Program-made: the position numbers and the translations under genes
In this document: piece by piece, positions 1 through 11,711 of the stretch
Numbering within the stretch: position 1 is the first letter of the stretch
How the letters are laid out: each line of letters opens with the position of its first letter
The notes under the pieces: generated by a model
The model's input: the letters and a program-made list of their open reading frames with translations, nothing else
Database searches by the model: none
Told to the model about the DNA's origin: nothing
Source: Aldrovandia affinis
Lineage: Eukaryota > Chordata > Actinopteri > Notacanthiformes > Halosauridae
Direction of reading: 5' to 3'
Assembly (NCBI GenBank): GCA_029706075.1
Contig: JAINUG010000114.1
Coordinates: 2,542,001-2,606,000, forward strand
DNA: 64,000 nucleotides

Positions 1-98
1 CCTGAGTCTCTATGTACAGGCAAGGCTAAACATAGCATAAACAAACACTGTCTGTGGTCATGCTTTCCCATTTTTCTTTATTCTATTATTTTATGCAG

Positions 99-3000
99 GA
101 TGCAAAACGTCCAAGATTGACTTCACAGCAGGTATTAACCCATTCACAATATGTATATTTCACTATTATGATTCTGGCCAGGTTAATCTCACTGAGATAA
201 AAAAGAGAGATATAATCTTCCTTGGCATTACTTAACTCCATTAGTTTGTGTATGGTCTAGTGTTTGTGCTTGGCCTAAATTGTTGATTACATGTATGATC
301 TACATCAGCACATAATGATACTCCCCTCACTCCAGCATGACCAGCGTGCTGTGACTGAAGTGCACAGAATCAAATTTCCTTGCTAACCAGATCAGTTCCT
401 GTAGAAAACTCCAGACAGGGTCAGAGTCAGGGCATGGAGTGACCAATTGTGGAGAACGAGATGGCCAGGTAGTGAAGCTAGCAGGTTAAAAAGGGTCATA
501 ATTCAGGTGTTACAAAATGTGAGCATATTAAATTAATATTTAATGCCTGAGGGGCATAAGTGCCCATTAAATGATATATTAAAGTATGTCTTTAGATATT
601 TTTGGTTCTCAATAGCAACTTTAATTTTCCAAATTAATTTTTGATGTCTTATTAGCAGTAATGTGTAAAAAAAAAAATCAGATCTTTCCCTGGATATTTC
701 AAACGCACTGGAAAAAATAAATTTCAAACGATTATGAGCCACACACCAGCAAAAATGGCTAAAGTGTGGAAGACAATCAATTTGTCAGTTTTCAAACAGA
801 GTTAAAACTATGACATGACTCCATCCACACCTGAAGAGCTGGAACTCATACAGGCTGGGCTGGGGAAGAGGACCCTCACAATCACAGACAACTTTACACA
901 TACAGAGGTGATGTGTGATACCCTGGAGCAAACATCTCTTTCTCTCTCTAAATGTATCATTTTTCTGATTGCTCTGGCTAACGTACTGTACAAAAATATA
1001 CCTTGCTGAAATGGGTTTGTTTTGTTTTAGTTATCCAGTTTACAAGAGATGGCATACCCAAAGATTAAAAATGAAAAAGATGAAAAAAAGGAGGATGGCT
1101 TCTATACAAAGCATCAAGTATTGTATAAATTTGTATTTTGCATTAAATGTAGGCAGTAGTGTAATCCCTCTTGCCATCGTCAGTTATCACTCAATGCTTA
1201 TGAGAACTTAACAACAGGGGCTAGTTTTCTTTGCATGTGGAATAGAGTTGACACAGTAGAGTGGAGGAGGTATCCTGATATTGGGTGGCGGTGTGGTGAG
1301 TGACTGGTAGATTTTACCACTCAATAGTTGTACCCGAACGGCGGACCATGTCAATTATACAAGTGGTAAACTGTCACTGACCCTTCAACATTTGTAGTGG
1401 AAAACCTAAGCAAGCATCTGAACATTGATGATTTTAAAGGTGGAAATGGAAGGAGGAGAATGACTGCAGTGCCTTTGGTGTCAGAGGGATACACTGGCTC
1501 TGCTATTAATAGTGCCTCAGGAAGAATAATGTTATTTGTGGCCCCATTCCAAGAGGAGTTAGATCTTACATCACTACCAGTTGATGCTCCTGAGTTTGCA
1601 CTAATGCCAAAAGCGACATGCAAACAATGCAAGATGATCATTCCCTTGCAAATGCTTGCCCTTCACGTAAAGAGCAGTTGCGACCAGGTGTTGAACTTCG
1701 AAGCAGAGGTAAGGCTTTCTAACATAGGCAATTGAGACTTATACTTTGCCATGTGGAGTTTATGGAAGAGCAAACATCTGCTGTATCGGACCCCATACTA
1801 TCATCCAATGAGGTGTGGTTGTGTAAAGGAGAGTGGGGGGTTATTTGCTATTTCTGTCATAAATGGAGCAACTTTTGAGGCAACAGAGATGAGCAACTTT
1901 GCCTGTAGTGGGGATGGGGATAGGCAACTGAGATTAAATCGATTTGCACAGCTACAAGAAATTAATGTGTCATGAAATCATAAAGGGGACTATGTAGTTA
2001 TTAGCAAAGTTGCCAATCTCTATTACCTAAAACATTGCTACATGTATCATGGCCTTTATGCTTCTGTTAATGCTTTTCATGTGTGTTTTTGCATTTAGCC
2101 AGGCGAAGTACAATGCTCAATATGCAGAGGACAGTTTCCAGCCTAGAACTACATGCTAGCTTCTGTGGGGAAAGGTAATGGTACTGTATATGTCCATTAG
2201 CATATCATGTGCCTTTACATGTGTAATATGTGCTGTTTGCAATGGTCTGAGTGAATTGGGTATAACCTGAACTGTTACTCCTAAAGGTCTGTTATTATGA
2301 TTCTCACGCTCAATAATTAGAATGTTAATTCAATTATAAATGTTTTGAGGTCAATTACATTCTCATGTATCCCTATTATTTATTCAGTAGTCCTGTACCA
2401 TGCCCAGAAGTCATCCCTGATCAAGTTGAGCAATGCTCAGTGCTGGATCAAATCTCATGGTAACAAAATGAGAGTATTTACAATTGTGTTCATTTAATTA
2501 AAAAAATCTTGTGCAGTCCATTTTAACCAGTTCATGTTTTAAACAGTGATGAAGATGTTCTTTGTTGGGTGGCAGCAGCAGTGAACAGTAGCCAGACCTT
2601 CAACATTTGTGTGTCGAAGGACAACATGGTTGAAAGAGGTCTTAAACTTTGGATGTGACAAAAGAATGGATCCGCCGTGAATACCTTAAAAATCTCTTTC
2701 ATCGGAGAATATGGAGTTGACACTGGGGCACTAAGGAAAGAATTCCTGTCCAGTGAGTAATACAGTTTTAATTGTTGTTCATTTAGAAAGGTAATTGTGT
2801 GGTTACAACGTCCGACGCTGGCCACGGAGACCGGGGTTCAATTCCCCGTCTCGCCAAGTGTCGGCTTTGGCCGGGAGTGCCACCAGGGGGCGGCGATTGG
2901 CTGTCCGCCCCAGGGAGGGGGGAAGGGAAGCCGACGTGACGTTCGCTGCGTATAAGAGTGGCCCTGTAAGTACCGGGGTTCGGTCGACGGCTGGGCGAGT

Positions 3001-4279
3001 GACGTCTCGGAAGAGGCGTCACTTCGCTCTCGTCACTACCGGTCGCAGGACTACGGCAGCGAACTCACATTACTAGGGGGGGATTGATGTAAAAATAGCG
3101 GGTCTAATTGGCTACCAAATTGGGAGAAAATGGGAGAAAATCAGAAACAAATTTAAAAAAGAAAAAGAAAGGTAATTGTGTAGGCTGAAGTGTGCTAGTT
3201 CACAATACTGCTAAACTACTGTCAGCTAATTGGAGCAGTGTGTTGGGGTTATGTTTTCCAGCTGCCTATGTTCGGTTTGTTTCTATTTCTTTCTTTGAAG
3301 CTGTTTGAAGGGGAAGGCAAAAGGAAGGTGCAGGGCTGGACTGGCTGTTCTGCCCGGTTTGTTTCTATGTCGGTAGAATCATTCAGTTATGGTTGTTGGG
3401 ATCGAGAAGCGACTGTTTGAAGGGGAAGGCAAAAAGGGGAAGGTGCCAAAGGTGCCTAATCAAGGTCATGGAGAAGAAGCAGAGAATGTCACAATCTCTT
3501 CGTGATAGGGGATGACAACAAGGTATGTTCTAACACTGTGTTTTCAGGTCCGTGCTGTGTGATGTGATATTTTTAATGGCTAATCAAAGCTCTAAATCTG
3601 TAAGTATGTAGGTGGACTCACATTACATCTTGTCAAACCTGGCTCCAGAGATGAGCACAAAGGGTTCTGCAAAACAAATGAAGGAGACTCACATCTTGGA
3701 CTTCTTTCAAGATTTCCTACAAGAACTCGAGGGTATGTAGACCTTTGTCCCTGTTGTCACCATATTGTGATATGAAATTTTAATGCGTTTGCATCTACAT
3801 CAAACAAATTGTCATTATATAGGATTGTAAATTCACTTCTTGGAACAGTTTATGTATTGCCTTCAATTCATATTGGAAGCACCCCCACATTCATTTTTTT
3901 CCAAGACGCAAGACCAGATGAAAAATCAAGTCCATCTGTATGTGAAGAAAACAATGACGATAAAGACAACGCTGAAGATGAAGAGCAGCGGTCTGTTCCC
4001 AGCGTAATGCAGTGGCTGACAGGGCAGGCACACAGACATCTCCTTGTCTCGGAGAGAGAGAAATTCAAGATAGTGTTCATTTTCAACCATAATTGTCTGG
4101 AACACATGCCAAATCACACTGTTTGTTACCCGATAGTTAGTGCATGCACAACACTTTTAACATTTCCAACAACCCACCTGGGAGATTATAATGCATTCAA
4201 AACCAATCTTGAAACTGCAATCAAATATGGTGCAAGGTTTGAATACCTGATGAAACGGATTGAAATATCCATAGTTTAA
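99..4279 (+). pseudogene. HECT-domain (G2E3-like) ubiquitin ligase-like gene, decayed
   Basis: Multi-exon gene of a family expanded in fish genomes and usually annotated as G2/M-phase-specific E3 ubiquitin ligase-like. Exons that can be placed: 99-131, about 806-907, about 1030-1107, 1398-1708, 2099-2175, 2388-2459, 2547-2751, 3612-3732 and 3906-4279. Exon 1398-1708 encodes GGNGRRRMTAVPLVSEGYTG and ends in a half zinc finger (KATCKQCK). Exon 2099-2175 has a CxxC finger (QCSICRGQFP). Exon 2547-2751 has the HECT N-lobe motif FIGEYGVDTGALRKEFL. The last exon has VMQWLTGQAH, CYPIVSACT and LTFPTTHL, a C-lobe-like end. Splice phases agree between exons (2459/2547 and 3732/3906), so the gene model is sound. 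Lesions: one base is missing after QFPA at about 2143, and there is an in-frame TGA after LKLWM at about 2654. Exons near 3250-3540 are poorly resolved. The upstream end lies outside the window. It is probably not functional. Confidence 0.72.
2801..3165 (+). repeat. tRNA-derived SINE (family A), copy 1
   Basis: The head carries a pol III B box (GGTTCAATTCC) inside 'gaccggggttcaattccccg'. A conserved body and an A-rich tail follow. A perfect 16-bp target duplication (AGAAAGGTAATTGTGT) flanks it at 2785-2800 and 3166-3181. It lies in an intron of the HECT-like pseudogene. The same family recurs at 59095-59419, where the head is longer, so this copy is slightly 5'-truncated. Confidence 0.9.
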
Positions 4280-4639
4280 TCTCCATAGTTAATCCATTGA
4301 TGAGAAAGTTGTTTTCAAGTAATACTACATATGTTCTTATGTGATAGTTTGAGCCACCGGGATTTTAAAATCTTTGTGAAAACATTAAAGCTGAGACTTA
4401 TCAATAAAAATTAATTCTGCTTACTGCTTTTGACAAAGGTTCCCAAAATATTACATCTCATCCTACAACAACAGTTTTTGAATACACCTAAAAGAAATCT
4501 ACATTCTGCTTATTACAGGCATACAAGGTTATATAAGGATGATTGACCTAAGAAAGTTAGAAACTCAAAACTAAGCTAAGAGCAAGCATGTAGATCTCCC
4601 AACCAAAAGATGGCGACACAATGGTCAGGTTCACTTGAT

Positions 4640-4976
4640 GTTGCAGCACAGCAAGATTATCGACAGATGGGCATGTAATTTCAGGAACGATGATGCCATG
4701 ATCAATGTTCTCAGATGACTGGGCTTTGGGTCTGCCAGACCTCTTCCTGTCAGTTTCCTCCAGTTTCCAAGTGCCTTTTGATAGTATAGGAAACTACTCA
4801 CTGCCAACAAATGTACATTATCTTTCTGTTTTTGGTAACCTAAACTTTTTTTTTTAACCTCTGGCAGTTTACCACTTACCTTTGTACCATTTCAGGTTAT
4901 TCACTGAACTTGAACTGCTTAAATTTCAGTAAAAACAGAAAAATGGGGGTGTTCTAAAACTTTTAACCGGTAGTGT
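4640..4976 (-). mobile_element. Tc1-like transposon remnant
   Basis: The right end reads 'ttctaaaacttttaaccggt' followed by agtgta, a common end of fish Tc1-like elements. On the minus strand 4760-4690 encodes RKRSGRPKAQSSE, the GRPR-type DNA-binding segment of a Tc1 transposase. The stretch 4750-4976 closely resembles 21708-21910. The rest of the transposase is lost. Confidence 0.6.
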
Positions 4977-5058
4977 ACGGTAGTGTATATATGACTTTTT
5001 CAGCCATGACAACAGGAACCCCGAAGTATGAACCTTCAATCTAAAACAGTGTTGTGAT

Positions 5059-6525
5059 CAGGGCCGCGTTAAGCCTCCCCGGGGCCCAGGGCTAACACAC
5101 CTCCCGGGGCCCTATGTCCATGATTTTCAACTGGAAAAGTAAAAGCACACTGACGCGACCAGGCCTGGCAATTATAAAGACATGCCGCAAATTCGAAAAA
5201 TAGGCCTATGACAAAGGATATCAGAAGTAGATAGTGAATATGTTACAGAATGAGACCTCCAATTGAAAACTTTGAACGTTGTAATGTATTAAAAGCCGTC
5301 AAAGAGTACCGACTCTTATATTACAGTGCTCTCGAAATATTCACGTCTGTTACCGGAACGCATGAGTTCAAGTTCAAGTCATGACCAACCTTGCCCAGCA
5401 TGGCAGGATAATGAAAGGGAGTAGTAGCCTAGTGTACAGAAATTTGACCACAAATGACAATGCACAAAACAATACACTTCCCGTTCAACCACTAGCACCA
5501 ACAAAGCATTGATATAAATGATTTAATGTTACTCAACTATAGGACAAAGTATCATACTTTGTGTAAGTTAACTGAGCTACCGTTTTAATTTCAACACGTA
5601 GCATTAACACCTGCATCTAATTATACAATAAATGCGAATGTATAGGCTACAGCAAACTTGACATAATTTAAGTTTATACTGGCTTTAAAAAATACTTTTG
5701 TCCAAACATTGCTACAAATTATAGGCCAACTTGCTAGAGAACATTAGGCTATTAAATTGCGTTGTTGTTGTTCAGCTAGCTAACGTTACTTAGCCTACTT
5801 AGCAACACAACTAAGCTATTCGGTCATGCAAAATTAGCCCACTTCGTTTTCTTCAGTCGAACTCGAATTAAGATGAATTTATCTGAAATAGTTTGTTGAC
5901 AGTTATATAAAATGGTGGTTGCTTGGGGGGGAATAGGCTACAACATCGTTTTTTGCAGCGAAACCCGTTATAAATAGTAATTTATTACTTTCTGGTTGGA
6001 CATCTCAGGTTATAGCTCTAGCTAAATGCGTTTCTCTCGCGTTTCTCTTCTTTCAGCAACTAAAGTATCAAAATATTATCGCACGTGAAATTGGCATAGG
6101 TCATTTTCTAATTTCACTAAAGCAGAACGACAGCGCGCATACATGTAGCGATTTGATTGCGCCGCGCGACAGGTTTACCTCTGCTCGTGACGCTACAGCA
6201 ACAGCTGAAAGTCCTCCGACACACCGAGTTGGACCAACGGCGATTTCCACTTGTAGAATCGAGCTCCCGAGACAAACCGTCCTTACGCAAAAGGGAACAG
6301 ACTATACAAAACACACTCTCACTGACACTGATTGTTGCGACAGGACAATGTGGACTACTACAGGTGGGAAAGTGGACCAAAATGTACAGTAACAGTCAAA
6401 ACACCATAAACTTGGTGACTCAAAAATTCAATATAGGCCTAAAGTAGTCTGCTATTCCCGGGGCCCCCTAGTGGCCGGGGCCCTGGGCTGCAGCCCATGT
6501 TGCCCAATAGGTTACCGCGGGCTAG
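5059..6525. mobile_element. Non-autonomous hAT-type element (1.47 kb)
   Basis: An 8-bp direct repeat GTTGTGAT flanks it at 5051-5058 and 6526-6533. The ends are imperfect inverted repeats: CAGGGCCGCGTTAA on the left against CTAGCCCGCGGTAA read inward from the right, 10 of 14 positions matching. GC-rich 'ccccggggccc' blocks lie just inside both ends. No transposase is recognisable inside, so it would need an enzyme supplied elsewhere. Superfamily is assigned from the 8-bp duplication and end style only. Confidence 0.7.
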
Positions 6526-7143
6526 GTTGTGATTATTGTGATGCTAAGCATGTCTATATGCAGGGACGTGCGGTCAGGGGAGGCAGGTGAGGCAGAGCCT
6601 CACCTGTCTTCATGAGAAGTAAAAAAAGAAATAATAAAATAAAATAAGTATTAATGTTTGTCCACTCGTCTGTGCTTTCAATGCAATTTCGGTGTGGTTC
6701 CTATAAGTTTTGATCGTTTTTATAGTCAAAATCGCTGAAATTCTGTATTTCCTGTTCAAATACAACAGAGAGACGAGAGGTGAGGCAGTGACGAGCCGAG
6801 CCTCTCCCCAGATTGCGCAATCCATCACAAACTAAATTGAGCGCGTGCAATTGGCGCGTGCTTGTTGCCATTTCTCTGTATGTTTCCAATATCATGTTTG
6901 AAGACACTTTTATTATACGTCTTAATTTCCATAGTGTTCGGTAATGTATTTCACGTATGTGTGTAATATTTAAGTCTTATTGATCTGACATAAATCCACA
7001 AGGAAAAGGCTTGCCTTGAGGCAGCCAGTACCTCTGCCTCACAGACGGGGGCGATAGTGAGCCTGAAGTTTATGACTCGGTTTACTCTTGCAAAAGTTAA
7101 AAGAACAACAACCAAACAAATGCACTGATTTTTCGCTCTGAAA

Positions 7144-7641
7144 ATGGAGGATTTGATTTCTAAACTTATACATTTTTCAAAACTGGACTTTCAATCAAAG
7201 CAAGAAGTCATAATTACTGGGAGACCGACGCCGGAGCTACAAGGTTTGCTTCAAACGACGGGACGTTCTTTTCAAACGGACTGGTATACTCGAAAAGATT
7301 GGCTTTGTGGCTGTGCTACAAAAAAACGCCTTTACTGCTTTCCCTGCCTTTTATTCTCTACGTGTGACAATGTCTGGACCCAAACTGGATTTTGTGATTT
7401 GAAAAACTTGCCAAGAAGCCTCAGCAAACATGAAAGATCAGCTACTCACATTCAAAGTCAGATTTCTTTAAAAACTTTTGGAAACTCGCGTATTGATCTG
7501 GCTCTGAATGAACAAGGGAGACTTAATATCAGCATCCACAATGCGAAGGTAAAGGAAAACCGTGAGATTTTGAAAGACCTGATAAATGCAACCTGCTTTT
7601 TAGCTAAACAAGAGCTAGCATTTCTTGTGTCAGGATTATAA
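7144..7641 (+). pseudogene. hAT transposase N-terminal fragment (ZMYM1-like)
   Basis: The 165-codon frame resembles the TTF-type zinc-finger part of ZMYM1-like hAT transposases: DWYTRKDWLCGC, then KRLYCFPCLLFS, then GFCDLKNLPRSLSKHERSAT, with cysteine and histidine spacing of that finger. It reaches LAKQELAF, where intact members continue into FRGHDE and the DDE/RNase-H core, but here the frame ends in LVSGL and stop. The core is absent, so the product cannot catalyse transposition. Confidence 0.75.
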
Positions 7642-7703
7642 CAAAATAATAGCAGTGGAAATAGCCTAACTGAAATGAAAATAAAAACTAAATAAAATCT
7701 ACA

Positions 7704-9156
7704 ATGAACGACACAAAAGTGTCAGACCAGTGTGATCAACTGAGGGAAGAAACCATCAAAGGCCTTGTCAGCATAGACAAAACCTTGCTTCCTGGCAAGT
7801 TGAAACTGTGGTGTCTGCAGTTTGGGTTGCTCCCCCGCCTGATGTGGCCTCTAACGGTCTACGAGATCCCAATGACCAAAGTCGAGAAGCTGGAGAGGAC
7901 AGTCAGTTCATACATCAAGAAGTGGCTTGGCCTCCCGCGTTGCCTCAGCAACATCGGCTTGTATGGACACGGTGCCCTGGAATTGCCTGTCTCTAGCCTC
8001 ACAGAGGAGTATAAATGCACCAAAGTGAGGCTGAACATGATCCTGACAGAATCTCAAGATGGAATGATCCAAGCGGCTGCCCCCAGACTGGCAACTGGGA
8101 GGAAGTGGATGCCATCTGAGGCTGTACAGCAAGCAAAATCTGCTCTCAGGCATGGAGACATTGTAGGACAGGTGCAGCATGGAAGAGGTGGGTTTGGACT
8201 TGGGACAAGTCGACCCACATGGCACAAGGCAACATCAACCCAGAGGAGAAAGCTGGTGGTATCTCAGGTGCGGCATCAAGAGGAGGCAGACAGATGCGCA
8301 AAGGCAGTCTCACAGTCCAAACAGGGCCAGTGGACTAGCTGGGAAAACCTGGAGCATCGAAAGCTCACATGGAAGGATCTTTGGGAAATGGAAGGAAGAC
8401 AAATCAGCTTCATCATCAGAGCCACCTATGATGTTCTTCCCACGCCCAAGAACCTACACCAGTGGCTTGGAGAAGATCCTTCTTGTGCACTTTGTCAGAC
8501 CCCTGCAACACTGAGACACATCCTCACCGGCTGTAAAACCAGTTTGTCCCAAGGCCGCTATACCTGGAGGCACAACCAGGTCCTAAGACAACTGGCGATC
8601 ACCCTGGAAGGAAGGAGGACTACCAACAATGCCCTCCCTCCCCCAATGCCTCGACACTCAAAGACCACCCCTTTTGTAAGAGCAGGACAACCCCCCAGCA
8701 AAGCCATCTGCAAGAGTGGAAGCAACCCTCCTAGACACTGCCCGGGACTGGAGAATGCAGGTTGACTTAGAACAGAGGCTCATCTTTCCGCCAGAGATTA
8801 TTACAACTAACCTCAGGCCGGACCTGGTCTTGTGGTCAACCTCCCAGAAGTTACTAGTCATTGTGGAACTAACTGTACCATGGGAGGCAGCAGTTGGTGA
8901 AGCATATGAACGGAAACGACTGAAGTACTCCGACATAGCAGCCGAAGCAGAACAACGCGGCTGGCGTGCCCAGGTGCTCCCGGTCGAGGTCGGGTGTAGA
9001 GGTTTTGTTGCAACGTCCACAACCAAGCTTCTTAAGGGGATGGGAGTGCGAGGACAGGCCTTCCGACAAGCCGTCAAATCAATGTCAGAGGCTGCCGAAC
9101 GAAGCAGCAGCTGGCTATGGATCAAGAGAAAGGACCCCAACTGGGCTGCTAAATGA
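7704..9156 (+). pseudogene. 3' part of a REL-endonuclease LINE (R2/NeSL-like)
   Basis: The frame 7704-8765 carries the region after the reverse transcriptase (LKLWCLQFGLLPRLMWPL, SSYIKKWLGLPRCLSNIGLY) and a CCHC zinc knuckle CALCQTPATLRHILTGC at about residues 261-277. A frame change near 8716-8765 leads to 8716-9156, which encodes the restriction-like endonuclease: RPDLVLWS, then IVELTVPWE, then YERKRLKY, and GWRAQVLPVEVGCRGFVA. That order is typical of R2/R4/NeSL-type LINEs. The reverse transcriptase is missing here, but the matching domain of what looks like the same family lies at 19760-20378. It sits inside the hAT element 6561-9517. Confidence 0.8.
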
Positions 9157-9939
9157 CCAAATCAGGGGTAAAAGCAGAGGGGGGCACACCTGGGACGCCA
9201 GGCGTCGCCGTTGAGCCCTGTGGAGGTGTTGTGGGCTTAATTCAAAGAAACACCAGTGAAGGAGGGTGCCCACCTGATGACCCCAGTGAAGCATTTACCC
9301 CTGTCCCACTCAATACTGTTACACGTGTACCGATTACCTAAGGGATTGTAATATCTAGTCCTATAAGCTCAACTGTAGATCTGCATTTTCGGTGCGCGTG
9401 CACGTGCGGCGCGTTCATATAGCCTACAAAGTGTTCAGGTTTGAGGTTTTGAAAATCTGGTCGCCCTACTCTGATATCCAGTGCCTCCCCAACCATTGAC
9501 CTCACCGCACGTCACTGTCTATATGTCTACTGTGGGTAAACTACTGACACTGTGGAGATACTGTATCAAAGATAAGGAGGCACACTCAAGTCACAGTAAA
9601 GAGTTTATTTTAGTTGGCTGCTTAATTATTTGTTAAAATAGTCAGACACCATGAGTGAGTCAGTGACTATTAACTATAATATTCTAGAACGTGTGACACC
9701 AGTGGGAACTGGGAAGATAGTAGGGAACCTTCAAGCACAAAGGCCCCTCAAACACACCATCTCATAATAGTTTTGTGCTCTGGGTCAACAAACATGGGTT
9801 GCATTGATGACTCGCTTTCTTGTACTTTGTATATTTAGTGTCTTGTGAATCATACTTGTCATGTGTTAAATGTATTGTTATTAAGTTATTCTATTTGAAT
9901 ATGAACTTAGTCTTCTCCCTGTACTATGTCAATATTTAC

Positions 9940-10891
9940 CTTGATGGCCATCCATTTCTGCGGACTCCTTTCATGAAGAATCCAAAAGTAGTTGCTGCTT
10001 TGTTGTTCATAGTAGTGTCAAGATAGAATATCTATAAAAGAAGTAGCCTACACTTAACTTAACTGGTTTTGTTGTTTGTGAGGTGGTAGGAAAAATGCAA
10101 GGAGAAAAAACTAATTGATTTACCTACCCTTCTCGAAAATCCATCGATTCACCCAAAGATCACAATGTTGTATCTTAAAAAGAACATAGGAATTTAAAAA
10201 AAACTGAAGATATCCCTTAAGTAATGTTAGAAATGTTTCAGCAGGTACAGTGATAGGAATAGTTCATTAAGATTACCGTATCAACTCATGGTTTGAATCG
10301 ATGTGGACCAGAGACAAAGGGGCAGGAACAGAGTATGTTCATCAAGTAATGAGGCACAGCTGCATCATCAATGCAATGATGCCTGCACCATCTACACGTT
10401 GCAAAGACACCTTCACTATTCTCCATTGTACACAATGTCCCATTGCTTGGAGAGTTCCTTTAACCATTCCATAACCCACATGGGGCATCCTCGCCTTGAC
10501 TGACATTACTTTCTGATCTAGCACTTCATCTGATATATAAGAATAGCATTTCCTGACAGACAAGTTATGGTCTTTCATCCGTCTGCATAGGGCTGACCTT
10601 GAAATCCCATGCATGTCGGCTAAATGAGCAAGGGGTAAAGAAGTACCCAGTAAACTTTGGAGAGTGTCACTACTCATTTCTAGACGTGAGTGTCCTACAT
10701 TCCCACTCCTCCACAGCTACTTCATTAAATAGTGGAGGGACAACAACACTCCTTGTGAGATATGAGCTCACAGCTTCACTCAACTGTTGCAGACCATCAA
10801 CAACCCCCCTCTGAAATATCAATGTAAGTTGCCCCAGCTTGAACAAAATGCAACTCTTGTGAGCACACAAACAGGAGGTACTCAAAGTCAA
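9940..10891 (-). pseudogene. Intron-bearing DDE integrase-like gene, decayed
   Basis: Minus-strand exons: A 10891-10277, B 10173-10128, C 10031-9940. Exon A gives a helix-turn-helix region (HLADMHGISRSALCRRMKDH, then SVRKCYSYISDEVLD), HVGYGMVKGTLQAMGHCVQW, VDGAGIIA, then two adjacent TGA codons near 10318-10323, then TYSVPAPLSLVHIDSNHELI with the first catalytic-type Asp. Exon B gives YNIVIFG-TGA-IDGFSRR. Exon C gives IFYLDTTMNNKAATTFGFF and NGWPS. Codon phases match across both introns (CG|A and phase 0). The family is the integrase-core protein repeated in fish genomes (IS3EU- or Ginger-like). A frame change near 10675 joins the first two open stretches. No later exons with the remaining catalytic residues were found. 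Confidence 0.7.
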
Positions 10892-11711
10892 TAGGTAGTC
10901 TGTTGATAACGGAACTCAACCTATCCCTGATCCTCTTTAAGAGCAGTCTCGCAAATGCCTGGAATGAACAATATCCAACTTAGATATTTTCATACAATGA
11001 CAAGAATTTGTTTATACAACACAAATTGTGAGCATTTAGGTATACAAAGCTGTGTATGTGTGGGGTTTGGGTATTTCACTGGAATTAATAGTACTGAAAT
11101 ATATCAATATGTAAATCCATGCACTGTCAAAATTAGTAGCATGAGTTTGGACATGTTAGCAATGTTTCATACTGCCTTTGATGCATAGGTTATAGGCTGT
11201 CATGAGATATGGTTATATGTATTGGAGGATGTGAAATAGGGTAATAGTAATACCTGCTGTGGCCTGGGACCATTTTCCATTCTGCATAAAAAAATAGAAT
11301 TATACATTATATAATTGTCTGGTAAATCGTGAAGAGCATTGAGAAAGTAGAAGAACTTCTCTGTTTGTTTTTGTTTTGTTTACATTAAATGAGTGCAGCC
11401 AGTTTTTGCCCTATTTTGATTGTAGCGGTAGATCCGGACAGAGAGTGAATAGGGCTGCGTTCAGACTCTGGTGCTTGCTGGACCAGAGTCTGAACAGGCT
11501 ATGCTTCGTCATTGATAAGCAGATGACTGTATTAATTTATAAACTGATATCTTAGAGCATAGTGCTTCTAAAACAGTATGCATTTATTATCAACATTGAA
11601 CAGCAGCTAGCTAACATAAAGTTCAGAGTTCACCTGAGAGCACGGCTAGCTCGTTGTCACTGGTGTCCACACCTTCCGCACTTGTAGGGAAGCTGATAAA
11701 TGGGTGGGGCT
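10892..11711. other. Gene-free stretch with one perfect hairpin
   Basis: No coding segment, splice pair or recognised repeat was seen, apart from the 14-bp-stem hairpin at 11459-11495. Confidence 0.5.
11459..11495. repeat. Perfect 14-bp inverted repeat with 9-base loop
   Basis: The arms GTTCAGACTCTGGT and ACCAGAGTCTGAAC are exact reverse complements around the loop gcttgctgg. No gene is adjacent. It may be the inner part of an unrecognised element's end. Confidence 0.85.

Larger units (their letters stand above)
6561..9517 (+). mobile_element. hAT transposon (ZMYM1-like), carrying a LINE fragment
   Basis: A perfect 8-bp target duplication TCTATATG lies at 6553-6560 and 9518-9525. The terminal inverted repeats are CAGGGACGTGCGGTCAGG and, inverted, CAGTGACGTGCGGTGAGG (16 of 18). 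Inside are a 5' portion of a ZMYM1-type hAT transposase (7144-7641) and the 3' end of an unrelated LINE (about 7700-9160). It inserted only 19 bp from the duplication of the neighbouring element 5059-6525. Confidence 0.88.
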
